This document shows positions 6,492 to 12,748 of a DNA stretch of 12,748 bases, one piece after another. A program made the position numbers and the translations under genes. The stretch lies in the NCBI GenBank assembly GCA_030641505.1, contig DAOWHI010000135.1, positions 1 to 12,748 on the forward strand, in the 5' to 3' direction. Numbering within the stretch: position 1 is the first letter of the stretch; every line of letters starts with the position of its first letter. Below the pieces are notes generated by a model that saw nothing but the letters and a program-made list of their open reading frames with translations, had not been told where the DNA came from and searched no databases. This stretch comes from Gemmatimonadota bacterium (GTDB lineage: Bacteria; Gemmatimonadota; Gemmatimonadetes; JACCXV01; JAHWKZ01).

Positions 6492-6512
6492 AGAACAAGT
6501 TACGTCTGTTCT
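6492..6512. repeat. Inverted repeat AGAACA-N9-TGTTCT upstream of the DUF885 gene
   Basis: AGAACA (6492-6497) and TGTTCT (6507-6512) are exact reverse complements with a 9-base spacer, directly behind the DUF885 Shine-Dalgarno (6487-6491). It could be an operator or an mRNA hairpin beside the ribosome-binding site. A 7-bp GC hairpin (6535-6541 with 6557-6563, 15-base loop) lies between it and the upstream hydrolase stop, without a T-tract. Confidence 0.4.
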
Positions 6513-6564
6513 CGTGTCTTGAATCGAAGCTAGCCGCGCGCCGATTCTCGTCCACCGCGCGCGA

Positions 6565-7404
6565 TCAGGTTCCTGGCCGCGTCAAGATCCCTGACTTCAA
6601 GAGGAAACTCTGCACTTGGTTGACGAACCCCGGCCAGGACGGCGGGCAGTCATTGTGCGCACAACCCTGCGGGATGAGTTGACCCCGAGCGGCCAGCGAC
6701 GCGAGCGCAGCCCCGTGTGTGTAGGGAACCACTCGATCGCGGGTCCCGTGCAATACGAGCACGGGGCCATCGTACGACTGCAGGATCGCTTGGTTGTCGA
6801 AACGGTCGCGGGCCAAGAAGGGTGGCAGGTAGAAACGCTCTGTGGCCATCGCGGCAACGCTCTTGAATGGCGACTGCAAAATGAGCGCGGCGACGGGCCG
6901 GGCGCCGGCGAGCCCAACCGCCGGTCCGCTGCCCAACGAGCGTCCCATCGCGACGATCCGCGTTTCGTCAATGTCCGTACGGGCGATCAACCAGTCGTGG
7001 GCGGCGATCATCGTCTCCATGATCGTGCGTTGTGAAGGCGTACCCGCGGACCGTCCATACCCCGGATACTCAACGATCAGAACACCGATCCCAAGATCGC
7101 GAAACGAGCTCAGGGGCGCGGGCCAACTATCGACGAGCTCGCCGTTGCCATGGGTGAAAATGATGGCGGGGTATGGGGCCGCGTCCGCACTCCCCCCGGC
7201 GGTCATGAACAAAGCCTCGACGCGCCCCACGGACGTGACGAGCTGTACCTCCTCGACAAAAGGGAGATCCCGATCCGAAACGCCCCGAGCAGGTAGCATG
7301 GAAGCACCCGGATACATGAGGTGGCGCTGAAAGAAAAAGAAGATGACGGCGTACGCCGCGTAGGCGAGAAGAGCAACGGCAAGAACGCGCCAGACTACGG
7401 ACAT
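6565..7404 (-). CDS. Membrane-anchored alpha/beta hydrolase (ABHD13/BEM46-like)
   Basis: 279 residues. One N-terminal membrane helix (residues 3-25, ending in IFFFFQRHLMYPG, a hallmark of this subgroup) anchors the protein with the catalytic domain probably outside the cytoplasm. The fold is well marked: an oxyanion region FTHGNGE (83-89), the nucleophile elbow GRSLGSG (Ser 156), then LVLHGTRDRVVP with Asp 223 and CAHNDCP with His 250. All three catalytic residues are present. Relatives are serine hydrolases acting on esters, lipids or thioesters; the substrate is not predictable. ATG 7404 overlaps the end of the MDR gene by 10 bases, so it is translationally coupled and last in the five-gene unit. 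Cys 248 and Cys 253 flank the catalytic His and could pair outside the cytoplasm. Confidence 0.88.
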   Translation of the reverse strand: MSVVWRVLAVALLAYAAYAVIFFFFQRHLMYPGASMLPARGVSDRDLPFVEEVQLVTSVGRVEALFMTAGGSADAAPYPAIIFTHGNGELVDSWPAPLSSFRDLGIGVLIVEYPGYGRSAGTPSQRTIMETMIAAHDWLIARTDIDETRIVAMGRSLGSGPAVGLAGARPVAALILQSPFKSVAAMATERFYLPPFLARDRFDNQAILQSYDGPVLVLHGTRDRVVPYTHGAALASLAARGQLIPQGCAHNDCPPSWPGFVNQVQSFLLKSGILTRPGT

Positions 7405-8456
7405 GAGGCGGTCAGCACGACCTTCCCCAAGTTCCGTCGCGCGTGGAGGTGGCGGTGCGCAGCCATCGCGCCGGTCCGATCGAGCGGGAACGTGCAGTCC
7501 AGCACTGGTTGCAACTCGCCCGCGACGACCCCGCGATAGATCTCCTCGAGAGCTGGCTTCAGAATCTGCTCCTTGCTATCGAGGTGCAGCAGGTGCACAC
7601 CGAATACACCGATGTTGGGTTCGACGAGACCGAGCGGGTGAAAGCGAGGCGTGCGGAGCCAGGCCCGGGCTGCCCTGAGCCAACTCCGCTTGTGCCGTGG
7701 CATCGCTTCGCTCAGCCCATAGAAGACGAGGCGTCCCAACGGAGCGAGCAGCCCGCGGCACGCCGCGGTGGCCCGACCGCCCACCGGGTCCAGGGCGACG
7801 TCGATGCCCCGTTCGCCTACCACCCGGCGTACCTCCGGCTCCCACTCAGCGCAGGAGTCGAAGCAAGCCTCGGCGCCCAACTCATCGGTGACAAAGGCCC
7901 GCTTGCGCGGGTCACCGGCGGTGCCGATTACCCGAAGTCCCTCGCGTACGGCCAGCTGTACCGCGGCTGTGCCGACGCCGCCTCCCGCCCCGAGGACGAG
8001 CGCGGTTTCTCCCGATCGGGCACGCGCCGCCTCGAACAAGCAGACCCAAGCGGTCAAGAACACCACCGGAATCGCCGCCGCCTGTTCGGGTGTCAGGGAC
8101 TCCGGACAGCGCATGAGTTGCCGCGCAGAAACCACCACATCGCGGGCGTAACCGCCATACCGGAGGAGCGCGACCACGCGATCGCCTACCCGCCACTCGC
8201 TCGTTTCTGAACCTACGCGCACCACCTCGCCGGTGATCTCGAACCCCGGGCTGTAAGGAAGCGATGGCACCGTGCCGTAGAGCCCAGCCCGCATCAGAAG
8301 GTCGGCGAAGTTGACGCCAGCGGCCTGTACCGTCACCTGCACTTCGTCGGGACCCAGCTCGGGCAGGGGAACCTCGCGCTCGACAAACGCTTCGGGTGGG
8401 CCGTGCCGCTCGATCAGGATGGCGGTGGTGGATCGCGGGCTAAGCGGCTCAGTCAC
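7395..8456 (-). CDS. Medium-chain dehydrogenase/reductase, quinone oxidoreductase / VAT1-like
   Basis: 353 residues from GTG 8456. The N-terminal GroES-like domain shows the zeta-crystallin/quinone reductase pattern (ILIERHGPPEAFVEREVPLP, then AAGVNFADLLMRAGLY and LPYSPGFEITGEVVRVG). The nucleotide-binding domain has LVLGAGGGVGTAAVQLA. No structural-zinc cysteine cluster or catalytic-zinc Cys/His set is seen, so this is the zinc-free NADPH-dependent branch. The insert with PRHKRSWLRAARAWLRTPRF and LVEPNIGVFGVHLLHL resembles VAT-1-type members. Substrate is unknown: a quinone, enone or a pathway intermediate. The frame opens to GTG 8486, but GTG 8456 has GGAG ten bases upstream and overlaps the GT4 stop as GTGACTGA, the better-supported start. 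It overlaps the next gene by 10 bases. Confidence 0.87.
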   Translation of the reverse strand: MTEPLSPRSTTAILIERHGPPEAFVEREVPLPELGPDEVQVTVQAAGVNFADLLMRAGLYGTVPSLPYSPGFEITGEVVRVGSETSEWRVGDRVVALLRYGGYARDVVVSARQLMRCPESLTPEQAAAIPVVFLTAWVCLFEAARARSGETALVLGAGGGVGTAAVQLAVREGLRVIGTAGDPRKRAFVTDELGAEACFDSCAEWEPEVRRVVGERGIDVALDPVGGRATAACRGLLAPLGRLVFYGLSEAMPRHKRSWLRAARAWLRTPRFHPLGLVEPNIGVFGVHLLHLDSKEQILKPALEEIYRGVVAGELQPVLDCTFPLDRTGAMAAHRHLHARRNLGKVVLTASCP

Positions 8457-9534
8457 CGCGCAGAATCTCCGATAAGATCTGGCCACTCTCCTCCCAAGTC
8501 GGCAAGGCGGGCCGACCCAATGGAGATGGAGTTCGCGAGATCGCGGTCAAGATGCCCTCCCGGATGCCTTCCTCCGTCGGTTCGATGTAGATCGCATCCG
8601 GCCCGCCCGCGGCTCGTAGCTCAGGCGTATCCGACGTCACCACGCGAGTGCCGCAGGCGCGCGCCTCTAGGAGTGGCACACCGAAACCTTCATAAGCCGA
8701 AGGCAACACAAAACAATCAGCACCCGCGTAGAGGGCTGGCAGATGCTCATCGGCGACGTAGCCAAGGGGCTGTGTGTGACGTCCTGCGTCGCGCTCCAGC
8801 AGCTCGACCAGCCCCTTGAACCGAGAGCCTTTCTTCCCGACCAGGACCAACTTGTGATCGGTCAGAAGACCGCGTTCCTTCATCTCCACAAACGTGCGTA
8901 CCAACCGTTCTAGGTTTTTCCGCGGTTCCCACGCCGCGACCGTGAGAACGTACGGGCCGACAAGTTGATAGTGGTTTCGGCACACCTCTAACGCCTTGTC
9001 TGACTGCGGCGCAAATTCCTTTCGAACCGCCGGGGAGACAAGGGCATCCGCCCTTCGTTCCAAGTGCTCGTAGAGTCGATTGGAGGTGCCTTCTGAAACC
9101 GCCAAGACCGTGTCAGCTCTTCGAACGTCACGCGCGAAAAAGAGTCGCACACCCATCAGATGCAGCGGGTGGAAGGTCTCGGGTGTAAACACATGACACA
9201 GATCGTGCACCGTCAGGACGGTTCGCACGTTGGCGGGAAGGCCAGGCAGAAACGCGCTGGTCGCCCAAAAAACGTCCAGATCGTCCCGCCGGCAGATCAG
9301 ACCCGCGCGCGCCTTGAGCCACAACAGAGGTGACAGACGTCGGCCAAGGCGAGATGGATCGGCGCGCATGACCCATCGGTCGGACTCGATCGGCAGCGAC
9401 ACCGGCGCCCGATTGTACACGAAGAACTCGGCATCCGGCAGATAATGGTCCAGCTCGCGCGACAGCTCGAAGATGTAGCGTCCGATACCTCTGCGTTCGG
9501 AGTCGAGCTCACGACCATCGATGCCGATCCTCAT
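8449..9534 (-). CDS. Glycosyltransferase family 4 (retaining, GT-B)
   Basis: 361 residues. The protein begins MRIGIDGRELDSERRGIGRY, a typical GT4 opening. The acceptor domain has VLTVHDLCHVFTPETFHP (106-123) and VLAVSEG (143-149). The donor domain starts at YVLTVAAWEPRKNLERLV (195-212), and LVLVGKKGSRFKGL follows at 229-242. The GT4 E-x7-E motif is at Glu 282 and Glu 290 in LPSAYEGFGVPLLEARACG (the -KN- and EGFG elements bind the sugar-nucleotide). Related enzymes add mannose, glucose or rhamnose to growing exopolysaccharide, O-antigen or glycolipid chains on the cytoplasmic face; the sugar cannot be told. It starts 3 bases after the stop of the AP-superfamily gene with no clear Shine-Dalgarno, suggesting translational coupling. 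Its last 8 bases overlap the MDR start. Confidence 0.92.
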   Translation of the reverse strand: MRIGIDGRELDSERRGIGRYIFELSRELDHYLPDAEFFVYNRAPVSLPIESDRWVMRADPSRLGRRLSPLLWLKARAGLICRRDDLDVFWATSAFLPGLPANVRTVLTVHDLCHVFTPETFHPLHLMGVRLFFARDVRRADTVLAVSEGTSNRLYEHLERRADALVSPAVRKEFAPQSDKALEVCRNHYQLVGPYVLTVAAWEPRKNLERLVRTFVEMKERGLLTDHKLVLVGKKGSRFKGLVELLERDAGRHTQPLGYVADEHLPALYAGADCFVLPSAYEGFGVPLLEARACGTRVVTSDTPELRAAGGPDAIYIEPTEEGIREGILTAISRTPSPLGRPALPTWEESGQILSEILRGD

Positions 9535-9537
9535 CGT

Positions 9538-11061
9538 CTAGCCACGCGCCAGGATCGGAAGCGGTTTCCCGATCAACTCGCGCGGGGTCGATTCACCCAT
9601 CAGTGCCAAAAACGTGGGGGCTAGATCGAGAAGTGAAACGTTACCCAAGGGTGTCGCTTGGATCGAAGGTCCGGCCAACGCCACAAACCCGGATCGCGAG
9701 TGATCGCTCCCCCGGAAGATCTCCGGCGGAAATGCCACCAGCTCGCCACTCGGGTGAACGACGCGTTCCATGTAGCTCTGATGGGGACACCATACGACGA
9801 ATAGATCTGGGAGCACGGCAGTCGATGCATCTCCGAACACGGCTCCGGTTCGAACGACGTCCTCGACGACTGGTTCGCCCGTGTCCAGGTTAGTCAGTTG
9901 GTTCAGGTCTGTCTCTAGACGGTCGAGGAGAGCTTCGTACTCGGCACCGGGCTCCACGATGCCACCGGGTTCCCGTCCCGCGAGGTTGACGCGCAAGAAG
10001 CTCGAAAAAAAGGATGGGATCGCGAACGCCGTGGTCCGACTCCAATCCGTGCTGCTCTGGAATTTCTCATTTATCAGTCGCTGCTGTGTCTCCTCCGGCA
10101 ACAAGCGGCTGAGAGCGTAGCGCCATGTGTGAGGCACCATACGCCGTACGACGCTCATCGGACTCGCGCGGCTGGAACCGGTAGGCGAGGCTTGGTATCC
10201 CAGCTCGCGGCAAAAAGCGTCGATCAGCCCTGTGGTCGGGTAGTGGTCGAGCAGTCCCGTCGATGAAACGACACAAATGTTGGCATTGTCCGGTAGTTGC
10301 TCGATGATCGCGCCCATCTCTTGATCGATCCGCTGGAAAACGTCTCGCATTCCGTGGGTCAGCTCGTCACGCGGGTCGAGCTTCCGCTCTCCGCGGTGCT
10401 CCGGCCGGTACTCCCAGAACTGGTGACTCGCGAGATGGCTGTCGCCAAAGACAACGACCGCGACATCGAAGTTCTCTCGCGCTAGCAGGTGGCGGCACAA
10501 CGCACCTTTCTTCTCGATCCGCTCTAACGTACGCGCGTAGATCCGCCGATCCGCTCGTAGCTTGCTGTCTAGCTCCTCCGGGATGTGGATCTGGCCGCCG
10601 AACGAACGTTGGATCTCCTCCAACAATCCCTCCGGTGATGCCGAAGGCGAAAAATACGGATGGTGCGACGCCCATTCCGCAAGATGAATCCCGTTGGTCT
10701 GTGGCTCCGGGTAGCAGTGAGGCACGTCGATCGCGACCGCTCGCTTTGCTGGCGCATGAGACCAGAACGGGCGCACATCGAGGTCGCGCCCGGTGATCGT
10801 CTCGAGCTCGTAGGTGCCTGGCTTCAGCCGCTTGTACTCGTAGAACCCGTGCTGCCCGACCGAGATTCCGCTGATCAAGGAGACCCACACGCTGTGCTCG
10901 GTAATCAGGTCGGGTCCCGTGGTTCGTGCCGCGACCCCTCGTTTCATTATCGAGGCGAGCGTCGGCAGGTACCCCTCGGAGGCCCAACGTTCGAGCCACT
11001 CCGGGTCGCCGACATCAAGTCCGAGGATGACCAGCGGGGGTGGAAAAGCGCGAGCAGTCAA
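9538..11061 (-). CDS. Alkaline-phosphatase-superfamily (type I phosphodiesterase/nucleotide pyrophosphatase-like) protein with altered metal motif
   Basis: 507 residues, no signal peptide or membrane helix. The fold is recognisable: LVILGLDVGDPEWLERW (10-26, first metal Asp at 16), LPTLASIMKRG, then TEHSVWVSLISGISVGQHG (54-72), the region of the Ser/Thr nucleophile (Thr 54 is the candidate). GDSHLASHQFWEYRP (206-220) supplies Asp and His residues, and GSDHSRSGFVALAGPSI (451-467) the last His. The usual metal-binding SDHG reads SSTG at 266-269, with a DH six residues beyond Ser 266, so one metal site may be lost or rebuilt. Superfamily members hydrolyse or transfer phosphate or sulfate esters; beside glycosyltransferases they could trim or move a phospho-substituent on a glycan. 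That role is inference. TTG 11061 overlaps the oxidoreductase stop as TTGA. It lies between the Gfo/Idh and GT4 genes. Confidence 0.85.
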   Translation of the reverse strand: MTARAFPPPLVILGLDVGDPEWLERWASEGYLPTLASIMKRGVAARTTGPDLITEHSVWVSLISGISVGQHGFYEYKRLKPGTYELETITGRDLDVRPFWSHAPAKRAVAIDVPHCYPEPQTNGIHLAEWASHHPYFSPSASPEGLLEEIQRSFGGQIHIPEELDSKLRADRRIYARTLERIEKKGALCRHLLARENFDVAVVVFGDSHLASHQFWEYRPEHRGERKLDPRDELTHGMRDVFQRIDQEMGAIIEQLPDNANICVVSSTGLLDHYPTTGLIDAFCRELGYQASPTGSSRASPMSVVRRMVPHTWRYALSRLLPEETQQRLINEKFQSSTDWSRTTAFAIPSFFSSFLRVNLAGREPGGIVEPGAEYEALLDRLETDLNQLTNLDTGEPVVEDVVRTGAVFGDASTAVLPDLFVVWCPHQSYMERVVHPSGELVAFPPEIFRGSDHSRSGFVALAGPSIQATPLGNVSLLDLAPTFLALMGESTPRELIGKPLPILARG

Positions 11062-12107
11062 ACGGGCCGTGTCCCGCCGTTCAAGCCAACGACATGGCCC
11101 GAGCGAGCCGATTCCTCAGCCGCGAGCACCGCCGCTAGGCTGAGGTACCCATCGCGGAAACTGGGCGACGGTGGCCGTCCTTCGCTTATCGCCTCGACAA
11201 AATGGGCTAGCGCGGAACGGAACGAAGGCTCACGACCGGGTGCGCGATACCTCTCCAAGATGTAGCCGGCGTGCTTGAGGGAGTCGAGGCCGGATCGCAA
11301 ACCCCGGAGCCCGGGGATCGATCTCGAGTCGGTCGCGATCTCGACGCCGGGCGATCGATAACGGTCGACCGACAACCGCGCCTTTTCCGTGTAGACCTCG
11401 AAACGGTCTTCGTTCACCGTGTTGATCGACAAGAACGATTGGATCGCGAGACCGTTGGCGAGTTGAACCTGGACCGTCGCGGTATCGGATTCGCTGCGCT
11501 GCGACCGGACCTGGGCTGTCACGTCCCGGATCTCGTCTTCAAACAGAAACCGCATGAGATCGAAGTGGTGCGAAGCCTGGTCGAGGAGTGCGCCTCCGCC
11601 GCTCTCCCGGCGTCGTTTCCAATCCGGCAGGGTTTCCTCGGGTGCGGCCAGCACTGTGCGCGCGGCGACCCATTCGCCGTACTCCCCTGATTGGAGACAA
11701 CGTTTCAACTCCAGGTAGGCTCGATTGAAACGGTAGTTGAAACCGATCATTCCGACCGTGCCCGAGCGTTCCAAGGCCGATAACACGGATCGGGCCTCGT
11801 CCCAAGTCGTGGCCAGCGGCTTTTCGAGGTAGACGTGCTTGCCGCGGTCCAATGCGGCCACCGCGACCTCGGCGTGCAGACCGCTTGGCACGCAAACGAC
11901 GACCGCCTCAACTTTCGGCATGTCCAACAGGGCCTCGTACTCGGCAACGATCGCGGTCCCGGCATGACGGCCAACTTCTTCGCGTTGTTGTGGGTCAGAT
12001 TCCGCAATCGCAACGAGACGTGCCTGCGGCAGTCCTGTCAGGATGGGCAGGTGCACACGCTGCGCCACGCGGCCGCAGCCGATGAGACCGATGTCGAGTG
12101 TGGACAT
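11058..12107 (-). CDS. Gfo/Idh/MocA family NAD(P)-dependent oxidoreductase
   Basis: 349 residues. The N-terminal Rossmann fold carries IGLIGCGRVAQRVHLP (6-21). The family's conserved HVYLEKPLATTWDEA is at 91-105 with Lys 96 the expected catalytic lysine. The C-terminal half holds SGGGALLDQASHHFDLMRF (169-187), in which Asp and His match the catalytic/substrate residues of sugar dehydrogenases such as WlbA and inositol dehydrogenases. It therefore most likely oxidises or epimerises a sugar, often as a nucleotide sugar, in the cytoplasm. Being first in the five-gene unit, it could make a sugar donor for the GT4 enzyme; this is inference. ATG 12107 lies 19 bases after the -10 box of a good promoter; the Shine-Dalgarno is weak. 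Its TGA overlaps the next gene's TTG. Confidence 0.92.
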   Translation of the reverse strand: MSTLDIGLIGCGRVAQRVHLPILTGLPQARLVAIAESDPQQREEVGRHAGTAIVAEYEALLDMPKVEAVVVCVPSGLHAEVAVAALDRGKHVYLEKPLATTWDEARSVLSALERSGTVGMIGFNYRFNRAYLELKRCLQSGEYGEWVAARTVLAAPEETLPDWKRRRESGGGALLDQASHHFDLMRFLFEDEIRDVTAQVRSQRSESDTATVQVQLANGLAIQSFLSINTVNEDRFEVYTEKARLSVDRYRSPGVEIATDSRSIPGLRGLRSGLDSLKHAGYILERYRAPGREPSFRSALAHFVEAISEGRPPSPSFRDGYLSLAAVLAAEESARSGHVVGLNGGTRPV

Positions 12108-12123
12108 TCCGACTCTGGTGCGC

Positions 12124-12151
12124 AGTCTACGATCTGGGTTGGGGGTGTCAA
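12124..12151 (-). promoter_or_regulatory. Sigma-70-type promoter of the Gfo/Idh-led operon
   Basis: On the minus strand a perfect -35 TTGACA (12151-12146) is followed after 16 bases by TAGACT (12129-12124), a fair -10 box. Transcription would start about 12 bases before ATG 12107. A 6-bp inverted repeat GGGTTG/CAACCC (12136-12154) overlaps the -35 and could be an operator. The position, between the two minus-strand genes, makes it the likely head of the five-gene unit. Confidence 0.5.
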
Positions 12152-12184
12152 CCCGGCTGTGCTCGATCAGTTGTCAGGAATTCC

Positions 12185-12748
12185 TTAGGAACTGCCCAGA
12201 TCGGAACCGCCCACACCGATCCGACGCACGTCCTTCATGGTTCGCAGCACAGCTGAGAGCTGCTGATCTACCTGGTTTGCCTTTTCACTCCAGGCCTGGA
12301 AATGGCCCTTGATTTTATCGGCCTCGTTGCGCGCCCGCGTGGCCATCATGTCCACGTCTTTGATCAAGTTGTTCAGGTCGCTCCTCCCCAACTCCGCAGA
12401 GGAGTCGGCCGCGCTAGGAGCGATCGCGTTGCCGTTTCTACCGATCGCGTGCGCCTGCGGGCCAACGTCAAACTCCTTGATCTCAACGCGAGCCTTTTGC
12501 TGGCTCTCGTCATCTTCGCTCGCCCGGAGCACCTTGTCATTCAGCTTGTGCGCCGACTCTGTCAGGTCGCGCATGTACTCCTGAATGGCATCATTGATCT
12601 TGTTGCGCTCCTCGAGCCGCTTGAGGAAGTACTTTTGATTCTCCTGCACGTCGCGGCGGGACTCCTTGAACACCTCAAACAGCATCGCTAGCCAATCCCC
12701 GCTCCCGCCCGCTTCCAATTCGGTGAACTTGCCTTGGAAGTTGTCGTA
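12185..12748 (-). CDS. Unrecognised helical / coiled-coil protein (N-terminus outside window)
   Basis: The frame is open from the right edge (YDNFQGKFTELEAGG...) to a TAA at 12187-12185, so about 187 C-terminal residues are visible and the start is outside. The protein is highly charged and predicted mostly helical, with a likely coiled coil at roughly FKESRRDVQENQKYFLKRLE through ESAHKLNDKVLRASEDDE. A less ordered linker follows (GPQAHAIGRNGNAIAPSAAD), then a second helical stretch, LIKDVDMMATRARNEADKIK to VDQQLSAVLRTMKD. No cysteine, membrane segment, or known catalytic motif is seen. I do not recognise a family. It is followed on the same strand by the promoter at 12124-12151, so it is probably not part of the glycan operon's transcript. 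A scaffold, secretion-substrate or structural role is possible but unsupported. Confidence 0.6.
   Translation of the reverse strand, partial: YDNFQGKFTELEAGGSGDWLAMLFEVFKESRRDVQENQKYFLKRLEERNKINDAIQEYMRDLTESAHKLNDKVLRASEDDESQQKARVEIKEFDVGPQAHAIGRNGNAIAPSAADSSAELGRSDLNNLIKDVDMMATRARNEADKIKGHFQAWSEKANQVDQQLSAVLRTMKDVRRIGVGGSDLGSS

Noticed and set aside
6535..6563. CGCGCGC/GCGCGCG hairpin after the alpha/beta hydrolase gene as a terminator
   Set aside because: Long loop and no T-tract on the minus strand, and simple alternating GC can pair by chance.
7443..8210. 255-codon open frame on the plus strand
   Set aside because: It is antisense to the MDR gene, whose Rossmann motif and operon overlaps leave no doubt about strand.
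1..12748. CRISPR arrays, tRNA genes, transposases or phage genes
   Set aside because: No spaced repeat arrays, cloverleaf sequences or recombinase/transposase motifs were seen on either strand by reading.

Overview
The window is GC-rich DNA, densely packed with short gaps and many start/stop overlaps. It looks like a chromosomal segment of a Gram-negative, probably environmental, bacterium. The sequence-based reasons are a heptosyltransferase-type GT9 enzyme (an outer-membrane glycolipid enzyme family), exported proteins with Sec or lipoprotein-like signals, and a solo TadG-like pseudopilin-type protein. The DUF885 lipoprotein clade and the TadG type bring to mind phyla such as Acidobacteriota, Gemmatimonadota or Myxococcota, but nothing here fixes the taxon. 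I see no tRNA, rRNA, CRISPR array, insertion sequence or phage gene.

Layout, left to right. (1) Plus strand: the C-terminal part of a small membrane protein (cut by the left edge), then an exported metallo-beta-lactamase-fold hydrolase (267-1211). (2) Minus strand: a GT9 glycosyltransferase (1208-2299) whose stop overlaps the hydrolase stop at a CTAG, then a terminator (2419-2458) and the TadG-like protein it serves (2507-3634). (3) A 290-bp divergent regulatory region (3635-3924) with a perfect 8-bp inverted repeat and tandem GGAACGAAAC repeats. (4) Plus strand: a coupled pair, an SRPBCC/AHSA1-like protein and a DoxX membrane protein (3925-4784). (5) Minus strand to the right edge: a DUF885 lipoprotein (4794-6479), then a tightly coupled set read right to left from a TTGACA-type promoter at 12124-12151: Gfo/Idh/MocA oxidoreductase, alkaline-phosphatase-superfamily protein, GT4 glycosyltransferase, MDR oxidoreductase and alpha/beta hydrolase. 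At the extreme right lies an unrecognised helical protein cut by the edge.

The five-gene minus-strand set is the main functional unit. All its junctions are overlaps or a 3-base gap. A sugar-type oxidoreductase, a phospho-/sulfo-hydrolase-fold protein and a retaining glycosyltransferase together suggest synthesis or modification of a surface glycan or glycolipid. The last two genes (quinone-reductase-like and membrane-anchored esterase-like) are less obviously part of that pathway. The GT9 gene is separate but fits the same envelope theme.

Most worth a second look: three enzymes appear to have changes at canonical active-site positions. These are an AP-superfamily protein with SSTG where SDHG is usual, a DUF885 protein lacking the usual histidine motifs, and a GT9 protein with Asn where heptosyltransferases have the catalytic Asp. 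The structured 3801-3873 regulatory region is also notable. No clearly new defence or mobile system was seen.
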